Part shown: positions 10,384 through 21,500 of the stretch, one piece after another
Numbering within the stretch: the stretch's first letter is position 1
Layout of the letters: every line of letters begins with the position of its first letter
Assembly (NCBI RefSeq): GCF_900205755.1
Contig: NZ_OANS01000001.1
Location: 552,206 to 616,205, forward strand
Length of the DNA stretch: 64,000 nt
Origin: Polynucleobacter meluiroseus
GTDB taxonomy: Bacteria > Pseudomonadota > Gammaproteobacteria > Burkholderiales > Burkholderiaceae
Reading direction: 5' to 3'
The notes under the pieces: model-generated
The model's input: the letters and a program-made list of their open reading frames with translations, nothing else
Database searches by the model: none
Told to the model about the DNA's origin: nothing
Position numbers and translations under genes: made by a program

Positions 10384-10950
10384 CTATCTGATTTTTGTAT
10401 TGCGATTGATATATAAGCCAGCAAAAAACTTGAACACCAATAAAACAAGCAGTGTTCCAACGGAATTTCCAACAAGTTCAATTATTAGTCCATCAGAGCC
10501 TAAATCTCGTAGGTTCACAAAAACGTACCAGTAATGATGAAGCATTGCTCGGATGGTCGAGTAAATGAGGACGCATAAAACGAGATTTTTGACGCATAAG
10601 TTACTAAGGTCATGATTAATTTTTAAACCATCAACCACCACATGTCGAGAAATGTAAGGGGCAAAACCTGCGATGATGGCAATTCCTATTGATGGAATAA
10701 GCTCGCCTGGAAAGCGTACCAAGTAAGCAATTGGAAATACGGCTAACGTAATGCCTAATGGGCCTGTGATGGGAAGGACTAGCGAAAGAAGGAGAGAGAT
10801 ACCGGCTGGAATAAAAATCCAGTGAGCACCAACCTCTGGTGAAATCCTACTAGTCAGCCATAAATTCAAAAAATAGAACAAAGTGTATAAAATAGCACTA
10901 AGAGACAATTCAAAAATAATCGTTTGAAATTGAAAGGCTGGTTGCTTCAA
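10384..10950 (-). CDS. Multi-pass membrane protein, MASE1-like, unknown role
   Basis: The 188-residue protein is almost entirely hydrophobic, with about five to six predicted helices. A segment with WIFIPAGISLLLSLVLP followed by helices resembles the membrane-sensor MASE1 layout, but no signalling domain follows, so the similarity is only suggestive. It is divergent from a MarR-like regulator with 38 bases between the starts, which suggests that the regulator controls it or shares its promoter region. The surrounding DNA is more AT-rich than the housekeeping blocks. Confidence 0.55.
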   Translation of the reverse strand: MKQPAFQFQTIIFELSLSAILYTLFYFLNLWLTSRISPEVGAHWIFIPAGISLLLSLVLPITGPLGITLAVFPIAYLVRFPGELIPSIGIAIIAGFAPYISRHVVVDGLKINHDLSNLCVKNLVLCVLIYSTIRAMLHHYWYVFVNLRDLGSDGLIIELVGNSVGTLLVLLVFKFFAGLYINRNTKIR

Positions 10951-10988
10951 TGGATACCCTTTATCAATGAATAATTATTATATTAAAC

Positions 10989-11372
10989 ATGGAATTTATA
11001 AACATCATGGAAAACACTAGATTTAAGAAAGAGTTGCCTTCATATTTGAGGTTTATTCAGTTGGTGGAAAGTATTGGCTTAATGAAGCTATCGCCCGAGT
11101 TAGACGACTTAGAGGCGCATCTCCTTGATAGAATTGCTATCAACGCTTTGAGTGGAACCCATGTGCAAATTGGTGAGATGCTGGCTTTGTCCCAATTAGG
11201 CTCTCAAGCCACTATACATAATCGAATTAAAAGATTAACGGCTAACGGATACCTCAGCGTGAGAATTGATCAGGCTGACGCGAGAAGGAAGTATTTGATA
11301 CCTACGTCATTAGCTAAAAAGCGGTTTGATGTTCTCTCTAAGGCCTTAAATAAGGCTGTTCTAGGGGCTTAA
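10989..11372 (+). CDS. MarR-like winged-helix transcriptional regulator
   Basis: A 127-residue protein with a winged helix-turn-helix. It has the helix pair around VQIGEMLALSQLGSQATIHNRIKRLTANGYL and a wing with the D-Q-A-D-A-R-R-K-Y-L-I-P-T pattern typical of MarR-type proteins. The N-terminus is shorter than in most MarR proteins. Two ATG codons are possible, at 10989 and 11007, and no strong ribosome binding site decides between them. It is divergent from the MASE1-like membrane protein. The ligand is unknown. Confidence 0.65.
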   Translation: MEFINIMENTRFKKELPSYLRFIQLVESIGLMKLSPELDDLEAHLLDRIAINALSGTHVQIGEMLALSQLGSQATIHNRIKRLTANGYLSVRIDQADARRKYLIPTSLAKKRFDVLSKALNKAVLGA

Positions 11373-11399
11373 CCCCTTTTACAGCGAAGTCAGAAAAGC

Positions 11400-11424
11400 A
11401 AAAAGCCCTTATAAATAAGGGCTT
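11400..11424 (-). terminator. Intrinsic terminator of the tRNA-fMet unit
   Basis: On the minus strand AAGCCCTTA-TTTA-TAAGGGCTT is followed by TTTTTGCTTTT, 13 bases downstream of the tRNA 3' end. The stem is GC-rich and the T-run is clear. Confidence 0.85.
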
Positions 11425-11437
11425 AGCGCTGTAATAC

Positions 11438-11514
<77 letters not shown>

Positions 11515-11526
11515 TCTGAGTCTGAC

Positions 11527-11556
11527 ATCATAGCACTTATCTACCTACTCTGTCTA
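11527..11556 (-). promoter_or_regulatory. Sigma-70 promoter for tRNA-fMet
   Basis: On the minus strand TAGACA (11551-11556) and TATGAT (11527-11532) are separated by 18 bases and lie about 12 bases ahead of the tRNA 5' end. Confidence 0.65.
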
Positions 11557-11561
11557 GGGTT

Positions 11562-11618
11562 CCTTTAAGGAAGCATTGATACTGGGTTGCTTTTTTGGGA
11601 GGGAACTTCCTTAAAAGG
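11562..11618 (+). repeat. Inverted repeat in the kup leader
   Basis: CCTTTAAGGAAG (11562-11573) and CTTCCTTAAAAGG (11606-11618) are complementary apart from one extra A. The repeat could fold a long stem ahead of kup or form a protein site. No T-run follows, so it is not a standard terminator. Confidence 0.5.
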
Positions 11619-11685
11619 CGCTTTAGAAGGAGTAATATATTGCCACGCAACAAAGCTCAGCATCAATCTTGAATAAGGCCAGAAT

Positions 11686-13626
11686 ATGTCAGTTAGTAAT
11701 CCTGATTTTTCAAACTCTGAATTATTACGACCCGTTGAAATTGAACACGAAGAAGGTCACAAGAAGGGCAGCTTAGCAGCCTTGGCTTTGGGGGCAATTG
11801 GAATTGTGTTTGGCGATATTGGCACAAGTCCTTTGTACGCTTTAAAGGCCTGCTTTGATCCCGTGCATGGCATTCCAATGACGACTGAGTCTATCTTTGG
11901 AGTCATATCCATGGTGTTTTGGGCATTTGTGGTGGTGGTGTCTCTAAAGTACGTGCTCTTTGTGATGCGTGCTAACAACCATGGCGAAGGCGGCATTTTG
12001 TCTTTGATGGCCCTCGCATTGCGTACCGCCAAATCAGGCTCAAAGAGATCTGTATTATTGATGATCACTGGTGTACTCGGAGCCTGTCTTTTTTACGGCG
12101 ATGCTGTGATTACGCCGGCCATCTCCGTTTTATCGGCAATTGAAGGTACGGAAGTGGTGTCTACCAACTTTACGCCTTACGTCTTGCCCCTAACTATCGT
12201 CATACTTTTAGCCTTATTTGTTTTTGAGAAAAAGGGGACTGGCATTGTTGGTGCGCTTTTCGGGCCGATCATGCTAGCTTGGTTTGGCTCGCTGGCAGTA
12301 ATGGGGCTCTATCAAATTCAAAATGCCCCTGAGATTTTGGCGGCCTTCAATCCTATGTACGCGTTTGATTTCATGGTGAAAGATTCAGCCATTGCTTTTA
12401 TTGTCACTGGATCTATTTTCTTGGTATTGACTGGGGCGGAGGCCTTGTATGCCGACATGGGGCATTTTGGGATCAAGCCAATTAAGTTTGCTTGGTTTTT
12501 ACTGGTGATGCCTTGCTTGGTCATTAACTACTTTGGTCAGGGCGCATTGTTGCTGACGCATCCTGAAACGCTATCCAATGTATTTTTTCTGATGGTGCCG
12601 GAGGCTTACACCCTCGCCTTGGTAATCCTAGCTTCAGTGGCGACGGTGATTGCCTCGCAGGCATGTATCTCGGGAGCTTACTCCATGACAAGTGAAGCGA
12701 TCTTGCTAGGCTTTTTGCCTCGCATGAAGATCTCTTTTACGTCGGAGAAGGAGAAGGGGCAAATTTATGTGCCGTTAATTAATTGGATTTTATGTTTTGT
12801 CGTGATCGCCATTGTTTTGGCCTTCAAAAAATCAGAGAATCTGGCATCTGCTTATGGCATTGCGGTCTCTACTACGATGTTGATGACTACCTTGCTGGCA
12901 GCGGTGGTAATGAAAGCGGTCTGGAAATGGAATACTTTCTTGGTTACGGCCGTGATCGGTTTATTCCTGATTGTTGATCTCGGATTTTTCGCCTCCAATC
13001 TCAGTAAAATTCTTGATGGCGGTTGGTTCCCCATCGTTATCGGCTCGGCGTGCTTCTTGCTCATGATCACCTGGTATCAGGGGCGTCAAATTCTGCGTAA
13101 GCGCGCTTTGGATGACGGTATTCGTTTAGATACATTCATCACCTCTTTGCTCCAAAATCCTCCACATCGCGTTGAAGGCACGGCAATTTTCTTAACGGCC
13201 CATGTAGACTATTTGCCCGTTTCGTTCTTGCACAACTTAAAGCACAATCATATCCTCCATGAACGCGTGTTTTTCATGAAAATTAGTATTTGGGATATCC
13301 CGTTTGTGAATGATAGTCAGCGCTTGACACTGAAAGAGCTGGCTCCCAATATTTATGTAGTGAGGGCGGTGTATGGCTTTAAAGAAACCCCCGACTCCAA
13401 TCAAATTTTGGATTTACTGGAATCCCAGTTTGGCCTGAAGATGGATCGGATGCAAACTTCCTACTTTCTTTCAAGGGATACCATTATTCCAACCTCGCTC
13501 CCAGGTATGGCTATTTGGCGTGAGCATTTGTATGCATGGATGTATCAAAATGCCGCACGTCAATCAGACTTCTTTAAGATTCCAGCGAACCGCTTGGTTG
13601 AGCTAGGCGCAAAGGTTGAAATTTGA
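11686..13626 (+). CDS. kup: Low-affinity potassium transporter Kup
   Basis: Proton-coupled K+ uptake protein of the KUP/HAK/KT family in the inner membrane. The 646 residues begin with a hydrophilic segment and then [21 protein letters not shown], the family signature. Twelve or so membrane helices follow, then a cytoplasmic C-terminal domain ([13 protein letters not shown] ... [17 protein letters not shown]). The GDIGTSPLY motif is intact. The downstream coiled-coil gene starts at a TTG that overlaps the kup stop. Confidence 0.95.
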   Translation: MSVSNPDFSNSELLRPVEIEHEEGHKKGSLAALALGAIGIVFGDIGTSPLYALKACFDPVHGIPMTTESIFGVISMVFWAFVVVVSLKYVLFVMRANNHGEGGILSLMALALRTAKSGSKRSVLLMITGVLGACLFYGDAVITPAISVLSAIEGTEVVSTNFTPYVLPLTIVILLALFVFEKKGTGIVGALFGPIMLAWFGSLAVMGLYQIQNAPEILAAFNPMYAFDFMVKDSAIAFIVTGSIFLVLTGAEALYADMGHFGIKPIKFAWFLLVMPCLVINYFGQGALLLTHPETLSNVFFLMVPEAYTLALVILASVATVIASQACISGAYSMTSEAILLGFLPRMKISFTSEKEKGQIYVPLINWILCFVVIAIVLAFKKSENLASAYGIAVSTTMLMTTLLAAVVMKAVWKWNTFLVTAVIGLFLIVDLGFFASNLSKILDGGWFPIVIGSACFLLMITWYQGRQILRKRALDDGIRLDTFITSLLQNPPHRVEGTAIFLTAHVDYLPVSFLHNLKHNHILHERVFFMKISIWDIPFVNDSQRLTLKELAPNIYVVRAVYGFKETPDSNQILDLLESQFGLKMDRMQTSYFLSRDTIIPTSLPGMAIWREHLYAWMYQNAARQSDFFKIPANRLVELGAKVEI

Positions 13627-14132
13627 AATTGGATTTCTCTTGGCGCTTCTTGGCCGCTCTTTGGGCAGCCTTATTCCTTTGCGCATGGAGTGGTTTGGCC
13701 ATGGCGACGCCTGCTCAAGAGGATGAACTGGCTCAACTCGATAAGATTGATCAAGAGCTTGAACTGCAACGCGATTGGGCTAAGTATCGCTGGGGAACCT
13801 CGGTGCACAATTGCTATCAAACGTATTGGGTTAATGATTGCCTCAAAGAAGCTCGTGCACTCTATCGCAAAGAGATTGACCCTATTCGCGAGCAGCAGGT
13901 GCGATTGCACGAAGCGCAAAGAGCATTACGAACAAGCCTCAAGGATCAGCGTGATGCCAAGAAGATTGCTGAGCGCGCATCTCCAGAAAAAGCGGCAGAT
14001 CGGGCTACTAACCAAAAAGAGTATGAAGACAAGCAAAAGGATGCAGCCGCGCGCGCAGCAGACTTAGAGCAGCGCCGTAAGGATGCGGCTAAGCGTTCGC
14101 AAGAGAATAAAGCCGGCACTCAACTAGATTAA
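13623..14132 (+). CDS. Exported coiled-coil protein, unknown function
   Basis: The 169-residue product starts at a TTG overlapping the kup stop (TTGA). It has a signal peptide ending in AMA (about residue 28), a short conserved part with two cysteines ([18 protein letters not shown]) that could form a disulfide, and a long, highly charged Ala/Lys/Arg/Glu helix to the C-terminus. No enzymatic motif is visible. It is tightly packed between kup and radA (4-base gap), so it is probably part of the same transcript. Confidence 0.65.
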   Translation: MKLDFSWRFLAALWAALFLCAWSGLAMATPAQEDELAQLDKIDQELELQRDWAKYRWGTSVHNCYQTYWVNDCLKEARALYRKEIDPIREQQVRLHEAQRALRTSLKDQRDAKKIAERASPEKAADRATNQKEYEDKQKDAAARAADLEQRRKDAAKRSQENKAGTQLD

Positions 14133-14136
14133 TTCT

Positions 14137-15501
14137 GTGGCGAAAATAAAAACCGTTTACATCTGCCAATCTTGCGGCGGAACCTCCGCCAAATGGCAGG
14201 GACAGTGCCCCAGTTGTCAGGAGTGGAATACTCTTGAGGAGGGCTTGCCAGAGGTAAGCTCGAATTCTCGATTTCAGGGATTGGCCCAAGCGTTGCCTAG
14301 GCAAAAACTATCCGCCATTACCGCTGAAGACTTGCCGCGATTTAGTACGGGAGTCGAAGAGTTTGATCGCGTCCTCGGTGGGGGCTTAGTTCCTGGCGGA
14401 GTAGTGCTCTTAGGCGGCGATCCCGGAATCGGTAAATCAACCCTATTGCTTCAAGCGTGTGCAGAAATGAGTTCTGCAGGCATGGGTGTGTTGTACAGCA
14501 GTGGTGAAGAGTCCGCTTCACAAATTGCCCTGAGAGCAAAACGGATTTCCCTAGACGCACCTCAATTGGAGGTGTTGGCGGAAATTCAGCTGGAAAAATT
14601 GTTATCTATTATGGAGACAGTAAAACCCCAAGTCTTGGTGGTGGATTCGATTCAGACTTTATATTCCGATGTACTCAGCTCTGCGCCTGGCTCCGTGGCT
14701 CAAGTAAGAGAGTGCGCAGCGCAGTTGACCAGAGCTGCAAAATCCAGTGGCATATGCGTGCTGATGGTTGGGCATGTCACTAAAGATGGTCATTTAGCAG
14801 GTCCGCGAGTGCTTGAGCACATCGTGGATACGGTACTGTATTTCGAGGGTGATACCCACTCTTCTTTCCGCTTGGTGCGCTCTATTAAGAATCGCTTTGG
14901 CGCTGTTAATGAATTGGGCGTATTTGCTATGACTGAAAAAGGCTTGCGTGGGGTTGCCAATCCCTCTGCCATCTTTTTGTCGCAACATGCAGAAATGGTT
15001 CCGGGTGCCTGTGTTCTCGTTACCCAAGAAGGTAGCCGTCCACTTTTGGTTGAAATTCAGGCTTTAGTCGATACAGCCCATGTGCCCAATCCACGGAGGC
15101 TGGCAGTTGGTCTTGAGCAACACCGCTTAGCCATGTTATTGGCAGTGCTACATCGTCACGCTGGGATTGCTTGCTTTGATCAGGATGTCTTTCTCAATGC
15201 GGTAGGAGGCGTGAAGATTTCTGAACCAGCGGCTGACTTAGCCGTATTGTTAGCTATTCAATCTTCCTTGCGCAATAAGGCCCTGCCTAAAGAATTAATT
15301 GTGTTCGGTGAGGTCGGTTTGGCGGGAGAGATTCGTCCATGCCCACGCGGTCAAGAACGTCTAAAGGAAGCTGCGAAGCTGGGCTTTACGGTGGCTATTA
15401 TTCCAAAAGCCAATATGCCCAAAAGCAAGATCGCAGGATTAAAAGTCATTCCGGTAGAACGCATTGATCAGGCGATAGCTGCTGCTATCGAATTATCCTA
15501 A
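14137..15501 (+). CDS. radA: DNA repair protein RadA
   Basis: A RecA-like, hexameric branch-migration ATPase in recombinational repair and transformation. The GTG-started, 454-residue protein has the zinc finger CQSC ... CPSC at 10-27, Walker A GGDPGIGKST at about 93-102, the RadA-specific KNRFG motif near 250, and a C-terminal Lon-protease-like domain (GGVKISEPAADLA ... GEVGLAGEIRP). It is convergent with prmB, leaving 3 bases between the stops and no visible terminator. Confidence 0.96.
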   Translation: MAKIKTVYICQSCGGTSAKWQGQCPSCQEWNTLEEGLPEVSSNSRFQGLAQALPRQKLSAITAEDLPRFSTGVEEFDRVLGGGLVPGGVVLLGGDPGIGKSTLLLQACAEMSSAGMGVLYSSGEESASQIALRAKRISLDAPQLEVLAEIQLEKLLSIMETVKPQVLVVDSIQTLYSDVLSSAPGSVAQVRECAAQLTRAAKSSGICVLMVGHVTKDGHLAGPRVLEHIVDTVLYFEGDTHSSFRLVRSIKNRFGAVNELGVFAMTEKGLRGVANPSAIFLSQHAEMVPGACVLVTQEGSRPLLVEIQALVDTAHVPNPRRLAVGLEQHRLAMLLAVLHRHAGIACFDQDVFLNAVGGVKISEPAADLAVLLAIQSSLRNKALPKELIVFGEVGLAGEIRPCPRGQERLKEAAKLGFTVAIIPKANMPKSKIAGLKVIPVERIDQAIAAAIELS

Positions 15502-15504
15502 AAC

Positions 15505-16407
15505 TTAGTGCAAGTCTTCTGCTTGAATTAACAATACTTGCTTGTCTCCCGCAGAGACCTCCATCCAAATCACCGGAATCTGTGGAAAGGCTTTTTTAAA
15601 GTATTCGTACTCATTGCCAATTTCAATCAGAATAGCGCCACGCTCGGCCAGATAGTCTGGGGCGGAAGCAATAATTTTCCGAATCAAGTCCATGCCATCT
15701 TCTCCACCAGCTAATGCCAAAGCAGGTTCTGCTTGATATTCGGCTGGTAAGGCACTCATGGAATGCGCATTGACATAAGGGGGATTGCAAATAATGAGGT
15801 CAAACAGATTGTCGTCATTGGGCTCTGGTAGCGCATCCCATAAGTCACCATTGAATAACTCTACTTGAGAGCTAAGACCATGACGATCCAGATTGCGTGA
15901 GGCAAGCGCCAGTGCTGGAAGACTGAGATCACAAGCACTCACGTGAATATCGGGACAAGTTAAGGCTAGCAAGATGGCGAGAGAGCCATTCCCGGTACAT
16001 AGATCTAAGGCTGTACCAGCGGCTGGCAACCAAGGTTCTAAACTCCCATCGACGATGAGTTCAGCTATCCAAGAGCGCGGCACGATGCTTTGCTCACTGC
16101 TATAGAAGGGAATGCCCATGAGCCAAGCTTCTCCCAGGATATAAGCCAAGGGCTTGCGACTAGTGATGCGGGTTTCTGCTGTCACAAGCGCCTGTGCGTA
16201 TGGTTCGGCGCCCATCACTTGATCTAATGCTTGCAAGGCATCGGTGGGGCTAAGACCTAAATGTTTGCTACAAATCCAGAGTGCCTCGCTATCAGCATCA
16301 ATAGCACCGTGGCCATAGTGCAAATCAGCAGCCTCTAATTTTTGCGCTATTTCTTCAATGCACTGTTCAAGGGTAAGGCTAGCGGGGGTTTGAGGCTCAG
16401 GGTCCAT
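15505..16407 (-). CDS. prmB: Ribosomal protein uL3 glutamine N5-methyltransferase
   Basis: A SAM-dependent methyltransferase that modifies the Gln of ribosomal protein L3. The 300-residue protein has an N-terminal helical domain, the PrmB-type YILGEAWLMGIPFY and VPRSWIAELI blocks that separate it from PrmC, the SAM motif DLCTGNGSLA, and the catalytic NPPY. It lies 27 bases downstream of dapE in a dapD-dapE-prmB run. Confidence 0.9.
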   Translation of the reverse strand: MDPEPQTPASLTLEQCIEEIAQKLEAADLHYGHGAIDADSEALWICSKHLGLSPTDALQALDQVMGAEPYAQALVTAETRITSRKPLAYILGEAWLMGIPFYSSEQSIVPRSWIAELIVDGSLEPWLPAAGTALDLCTGNGSLAILLALTCPDIHVSACDLSLPALALASRNLDRHGLSSQVELFNGDLWDALPEPNDDNLFDLIICNPPYVNAHSMSALPAEYQAEPALALAGGEDGMDLIRKIIASAPDYLAERGAILIEIGNEYEYFKKAFPQIPVIWMEVSAGDKQVLLIQAEDLH

Positions 16408-16434
16408 AAATTGATTGGGTTAGGTGGGGCTGTT

Positions 16435-17586
16435 TCAAGCGAGCAATTGCTCAAGGGTCTTGCGATAAATATTTTTGAGTGGCTCAATATCGTCGATGAG
16501 AACAGACTCATCAATTTTATGACTGGTAGCGTTGATTGGGCCGAACTCCACTACTTCTTTGCAGATCTTGGAAATAAAACGGCCGTCGCTGGTGCCACCA
16601 GTGGTGGATAGTTCAGTCTCTATCTGTACCTCAGCTTGAATTGCCTGACGCAGTGCATTGGCTAAAGCGCCATCGCTCGTAATGAAGGGGCTGCCGCTCA
16701 AAGACCAATCGATTTCAAAATCAAGATTGGCTGATTGCAGAATCTGTTCAAGGCGACTGCGCAATGTTTCAGGTTGGCTTTCAGTAGAAAAACGGAAATT
16801 GAAATCTACTACTAGCTCACCCGGAATAATGTTGTTCGCACCAGTACCCGCATGGATATTCGAAATCTGGAAACTGGTCGGCTGAAAATATTCATTACCC
16901 TGATCCCATTGGGTTTCCACCAAGGTCTGAATGGCTGAGGCTGAGAGATGTATTGGGTTAGCGCCGAGGTGTGGGTAGGCTATATGGGCCTGAATACCTT
17001 TGATCTTGAGCTTGCCCGATAAAGAACCGCGGCGGCCATTTTTAATCATGTCGCCCAATTGATCTACTGAAGTAGGCTCGCCAATCACACAGTAATCTAA
17101 GCGCTGACCGTGCTGTTTGAGGCGCTCGCACATGATGACGGTGCCATCGTGTGCGGGACCTTCTTCATCGCTGGTAATCAGGAAGGCAATTGAGCCAGCG
17201 TGATTGGGGTGCGTGATCACAAATTCTTCAGTGGCGACTACGAAGGCGGCGAGCGAAGTTTTCATATCCGCGGCACCACGGCCAAATAAGAAGCCGTCGC
17301 GCAAGGTAGGGGTGAAGGGATCGCTTGCCCATTTTTCTAGGGGGCCAGTTGGAACCACATCCGTATGACCGGCGAACATGAAGACTTTGCCTTCATCGCC
17401 CGCTACCCCTTTTTTGATCGCCCACAGATTGGTGACTTGAAAATCTTCTGGACCACTCAGTATGCTTTCAGTATAAAAGCCAACGGCCTGAAGTCGCTGC
17501 GCTATCAACTCCTGACAGCCACCGTCTACGGGGGTAACCGAACGGCAGGCAATCAGCGCTTCAGTTAATTCAAGTGTGGCACTCAT
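16435..17586 (-). CDS. dapE: Succinyl-diaminopimelate desuccinylase
   Basis: Zinc aminopeptidase-like enzyme that hydrolyses N-succinyl-LL-DAP in lysine and peptidoglycan synthesis. The start is the ATG at 17586 ([11 protein letters not shown]; 383 aa). A longer frame reaches into dapD and is spurious. Visible motifs are [38 protein letters not shown] and the C-terminal GGTSDGRF. It follows dapD with a 10-base gap. Confidence 0.95.
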   Translation of the reverse strand: MSATLELTEALIACRSVTPVDGGCQELIAQRLQAVGFYTESILSGPEDFQVTNLWAIKKGVAGDEGKVFMFAGHTDVVPTGPLEKWASDPFTPTLRDGFLFGRGAADMKTSLAAFVVATEEFVITHPNHAGSIAFLITSDEEGPAHDGTVIMCERLKQHGQRLDYCVIGEPTSVDQLGDMIKNGRRGSLSGKLKIKGIQAHIAYPHLGANPIHLSASAIQTLVETQWDQGNEYFQPTSFQISNIHAGTGANNIIPGELVVDFNFRFSTESQPETLRSRLEQILQSANLDFEIDWSLSGSPFITSDGALANALRQAIQAEVQIETELSTTGGTSDGRFISKICKEVVEFGPINATSHKIDESVLIDDIEPLKNIYRKTLEQLLA

Positions 17587-17596
17587 ATGGACTAAG

Positions 17597-18424
17597 TTAT
17601 TCGCGGAGAAGTTCGTTGATGGCGGTTTTTGCTCTTGTTTGAGCATCGACTTTTTTCACGATGATGGCAGCGTACAAGCTGTATTTGCCACAAGCTGAAG
17701 GCAAAGATCCAGGAACCACTACCGAGCCCGCTGGCACGCGACCATAATGCACTTCGCCAGTTTCGCGATCATAAATCTTGGTACTTTGACCAATGTAGAC
17801 GCCCATTGACAGTACTGCGTTCTCTTCAATGACAACACCTTCAACCACTTCGGAGCGCGCTCCAATGAAGCAGTTATCTTCAATAATGACTGGACCAGCC
17901 TGAATCGGCTCTAAAACACCGCCAATGCCTACGCCACCCGAAAGGTGGACGTTTTTACCGATTTGAGCGCAAGAACCAACCGTGGCCCAGGTATCTACCA
18001 TGCTGCCTTCGCCCACATAAGCGCCAATATTGACGTAGGAAGGCATTAGGACCACATTCTTGCCGATAAAGGCGCCACGGCGTGCTATGGCTGGGGGTAC
18101 GACCCGAAATCCACCCTTAGCAAAATCTTCTGGGGTGTAATTTTCAAACTTACTAGGCACCTTGTCGTAGAACTGGGTATAACCCCCGGCAGCCATCGGT
18201 TTGTTGTCTTCTAGGCGGAAAGAGAGCAAAACTGCTTTCTTAACCCATTGATTAACTTCCCATTGGCCTACGCTGCGGCGCTCAGCTACGCGGATTTCCC
18301 CGGAATTCAGGCCTTCCAAGACCGCGCTCACGGCTTGGCGGATTTCTGCGGGAGCAGCTGCTGGAGATAGGTCTGCGCGGTTTTCCCAGGCTTGTTCGAT
18401 GATGCTTTGTGGTGATTGGCTCAT
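17597..18424 (-). CDS. dapD: Tetrahydrodipicolinate N-succinyltransferase
   Basis: Transfers succinyl from succinyl-CoA to tetrahydrodipicolinate, the step before the aminotransferase and DapE in the DAP pathway. The 275-residue protein carries a left-handed beta-helix of hexapeptide repeats ([24 protein letters not shown] ...) after a helical N-terminus. It is first in the dapD-dapE-prmB unit and divergent from smc. Confidence 0.96.
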   Translation of the reverse strand: MSQSPQSIIEQAWENRADLSPAAAPAEIRQAVSAVLEGLNSGEIRVAERRSVGQWEVNQWVKKAVLLSFRLEDNKPMAAGGYTQFYDKVPSKFENYTPEDFAKGGFRVVPPAIARRGAFIGKNVVLMPSYVNIGAYVGEGSMVDTWATVGSCAQIGKNVHLSGGVGIGGVLEPIQAGPVIIEDNCFIGARSEVVEGVVIEENAVLSMGVYIGQSTKIYDRETGEVHYGRVPAGSVVVPGSLPSACGKYSLYAAIIVKKVDAQTRAKTAINELLRE

Positions 18425-18597
18425 GCTTTTTAGTTAACTATCAGATTGTTAAGGGATTTTGGCCCTGGAAGTAGAACTCTCATTATATCGATGGGGCAAA
18501 AACCCGCGCCAGAACCTGCAAGCTTGCTATCATCTTCCCACTTTAGTCTTAATATTTTGACTTTTATTGACCCCTATTTTTACCTGCAAAGTACGCC
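18425..18597. other. Divergent intergenic region between dapD and smc
   Basis: A 173-base AT-rich spacer that must hold the promoters of both units. No convincing pair of -10/-35 boxes was singled out by eye. Confidence 0.4.
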
Positions 18598-21500
18598 GTG
18601 CAACTGAAATCTATCAAACTATCCGGTTTTAAGTCCTTCGTTGACCCAACCCATTTTGAGATGCCGGGTCAATTGATCGGTGTAGTGGGCCCCAATGGTT
18701 GCGGAAAATCCAACATTATTGATGCGGTACGCTGGGTTCTGGGTGAGTCGCGCGCCAGTGAATTGCGCGGTGAATCGATGCAGGACGTCATTTTTAATGG
18801 CTCTGGTTTACGCAAGCCATCTGGCCGTGCCAGTGTTGAACTGATTTTTGATAATGCCGATGGACGAGCTCAAGGGCAGTGGAGTGCATTTGCGGAATTA
18901 TCGGTTAAGCGGGTATTAACTCGTGATGGCAATTCAAGCTATTACGTAAACAATCAAGTGGTTCGCCGTAAAGATATTCAAGATATTTTCTTGGGTACTG
19001 GCATGGGCCCGCGTGGTTACGCCATTATTGGACAGGGCACCATCAACCGCATCTTAGAAGCGAAACCAGAAGAACTGCGTATCTTTTTGGAAGAGGCGGC
19101 AGGCGTTTCTAAATACAAAGAGCGTCGCAAAGAAACGGCTTCTCGTCTTGAGGACACCAAAGAGAACCTGACTCGGGTTGAAGATATTGTCCGTGAGTTA
19201 GACCAGCAACTCACGCGCTTAGAAAAGCAGGCTACGGTGGCAGAGCGCCACGCTGAGCTGTCCTTGGAGATGAAGTCCTCCCAGCAATTACTTTGGTTTG
19301 TACGTCAGACTGAAGCAGGTAAGGAGCAGGAGCGGCATGCCAACGGCATTCGTGAAACGCAAGTAAGTTTGGAAGAGCAGACTGCCAAAATGCGCCACGC
19401 TGAGACTGAACTGGAGACCATGCGTACGCAGCAGTACGCATTGCAAGATCAAGTGTCCCAAGCGCAAGGCGATTTATATCAAACGAATGCCGACGTCAGT
19501 CAGGTTGAGGCACAAATTCGTTACGTTCAAGAAGCACGTCAACGCTTACAGCAACAAACTCAAGATCTATTAGCGCAATTACAGCGCTGGACCGTGCAGG
19601 AAACCGATGCAGCGCAGGCGCAACGCACCGCAGAACAAGAATTAGGTGAGGCAAGCGAGCAAGAGAATGCTTTATTAGCCAACCTCAAAGTCTTGCAAGA
19701 ACAAATGCCGGGTCGCGAAGATGCCTATCAACTCAGCGCCCGAGAGCTTACTCAGGTACGCGATGGTTTAGCAGTCATCGAGCAACGTTTGGCTAGTTTG
19801 GGAGAGCGCGTGCGATCGACCACAGCTCAACTGGAAGAGACTAAGGGGCGTGACTCCCGTTTAACTCGAGAGTTGGATGGTTTACGCCGTCCCGATGCGG
19901 AAGCACTGCAAATGGCTGTTGATCGTCATGCTATGGCGCAGCGCAAAGTGGACGAAGCCAAGCAAAAGGCTGGAGAAACCCAACAGCGTGTGCCTACGGC
20001 TGATGCAGCGCGTAGTGCGGCTCAGCAGCAAATTGGCGTTGCCAATCAAGATTTAGCTCAGACGGAAGCCAAATTAACCGCGCTTACCGCCTTACAAGCG
20101 AGCGTGCAAGCGCAAGGCAAGATCGGCCCCTGGCTTGAGGGTAAAGGTTTAAAAGAGAGCAAACGTCTTTGGCAAGAGCTGAAGGTGGAAAGCGGTTGGG
20201 AAACTGCTTTGGAGTCAGTATTACGTGAACGTTTAGCAGCCATTACAGCGAAGAGCGTGCAAGAAACCTTAGCCTTGGCGCAAGACGCGCCCCCAAGCCG
20301 ACTTGCTATTTTGCTGACCGAAGATATCGCTACAACGCAATCCACGGCGCCAAGTGATTTCATCCCCTTGTTGACGCGTGTGCAAAGCGCTGGTGCGCCA
20401 AGCATCTCCTCCGTCTTGCAGGAATGGCTGAACCACATTTATATCGCTGACTCGCTTGAAGATGCTTTGCATCGCCGCGATAAGTTGCCTGCAGGAGGTG
20501 CCTTAGTTACCCAGCAAGGCCACTTAATTAGTCGTGTTGGCGTGCAGTTATATGCAGCAGATTCTGAGCAAGCGGGTATGTTGGCGCGGGCACAAGAGAT
20601 GGAAGGCTTAGAGAAGCAGTTACGTGCTCAGCGTTTAATTCAGAGCGAGCTTCAGGGTGAGCTTGATCAATGCATTTCTAATTATCAAGCGGCACACCAC
20701 GCCGCTGAGCAAGCCCGCATTTATTCCGAGCAAGCAGTGCAAGAGGTGCATGGCTTTGAAGTAGAAAGAATGCAGTTAACTCAGGCCGAAGAACAATATA
20801 GCCTGCGAGCCACGCAGATTCAAAATGAATTAACTGAGTTACGCCAACAGGCGGAGCAGTTAAGTTCTAGCAACGCGCTCTACAGTACCGAGCTGCAGCA
20901 GTCACAAGAAGCTAAGCAGCTCAAGCAAGCAAGTTTGACGCTCGCCCAAACTAACTTGGAAGCGGCAACTCAAGAGCGCGATGGCTTGCGCCAGACTTTG
21001 CGCTCGGCTGAAATTGCTGCGCAAGAAGCAGCCTTTGCTACTCGCTCTCTAAAGCAGCGGATTGCTGATTTACAACGCGATCAAAGCACTGCGCGTGTGC
21101 AGATTATGGAGATTCAAGACAAGCAAGCCTTGGCTGAGCAGGAGTTAGGCAATCTTAGCGATGCTGAAGCCCAAGAAAAACTCCAAGAATTGCTATTGAC
21201 ACGCACTGAGCGTGAGACCTTATTGGCCAACGCCCGCACCGAACAAGATGCGCTCTTGCATCAATTGCGAGAGGCGGATGAAGCCCGTATGCAAATTGAG
21301 CGTGGGCTTCAGCCAATGCGCGACCGAGTGATGGATTTACAGTTGCGCGAACAAGCTGCGCGACTGAACTATGAGCAGTTTGCAACACTGCTCTTGGATG
21401 CGGAAGCCGACCTGATTGTTTTAGAAGCTAGCTTTAGCCCAGACCTCAAAGTGGGCGCACTGCAATCGGAGGTTACCCGTCTCAATGCGGAGATTCAGTC

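Noticed and set aside
17587..17646. N-terminal extension of dapE
   Set aside because: It lies inside the dapD 3' end and the family start is MSATLELTE at 17586.
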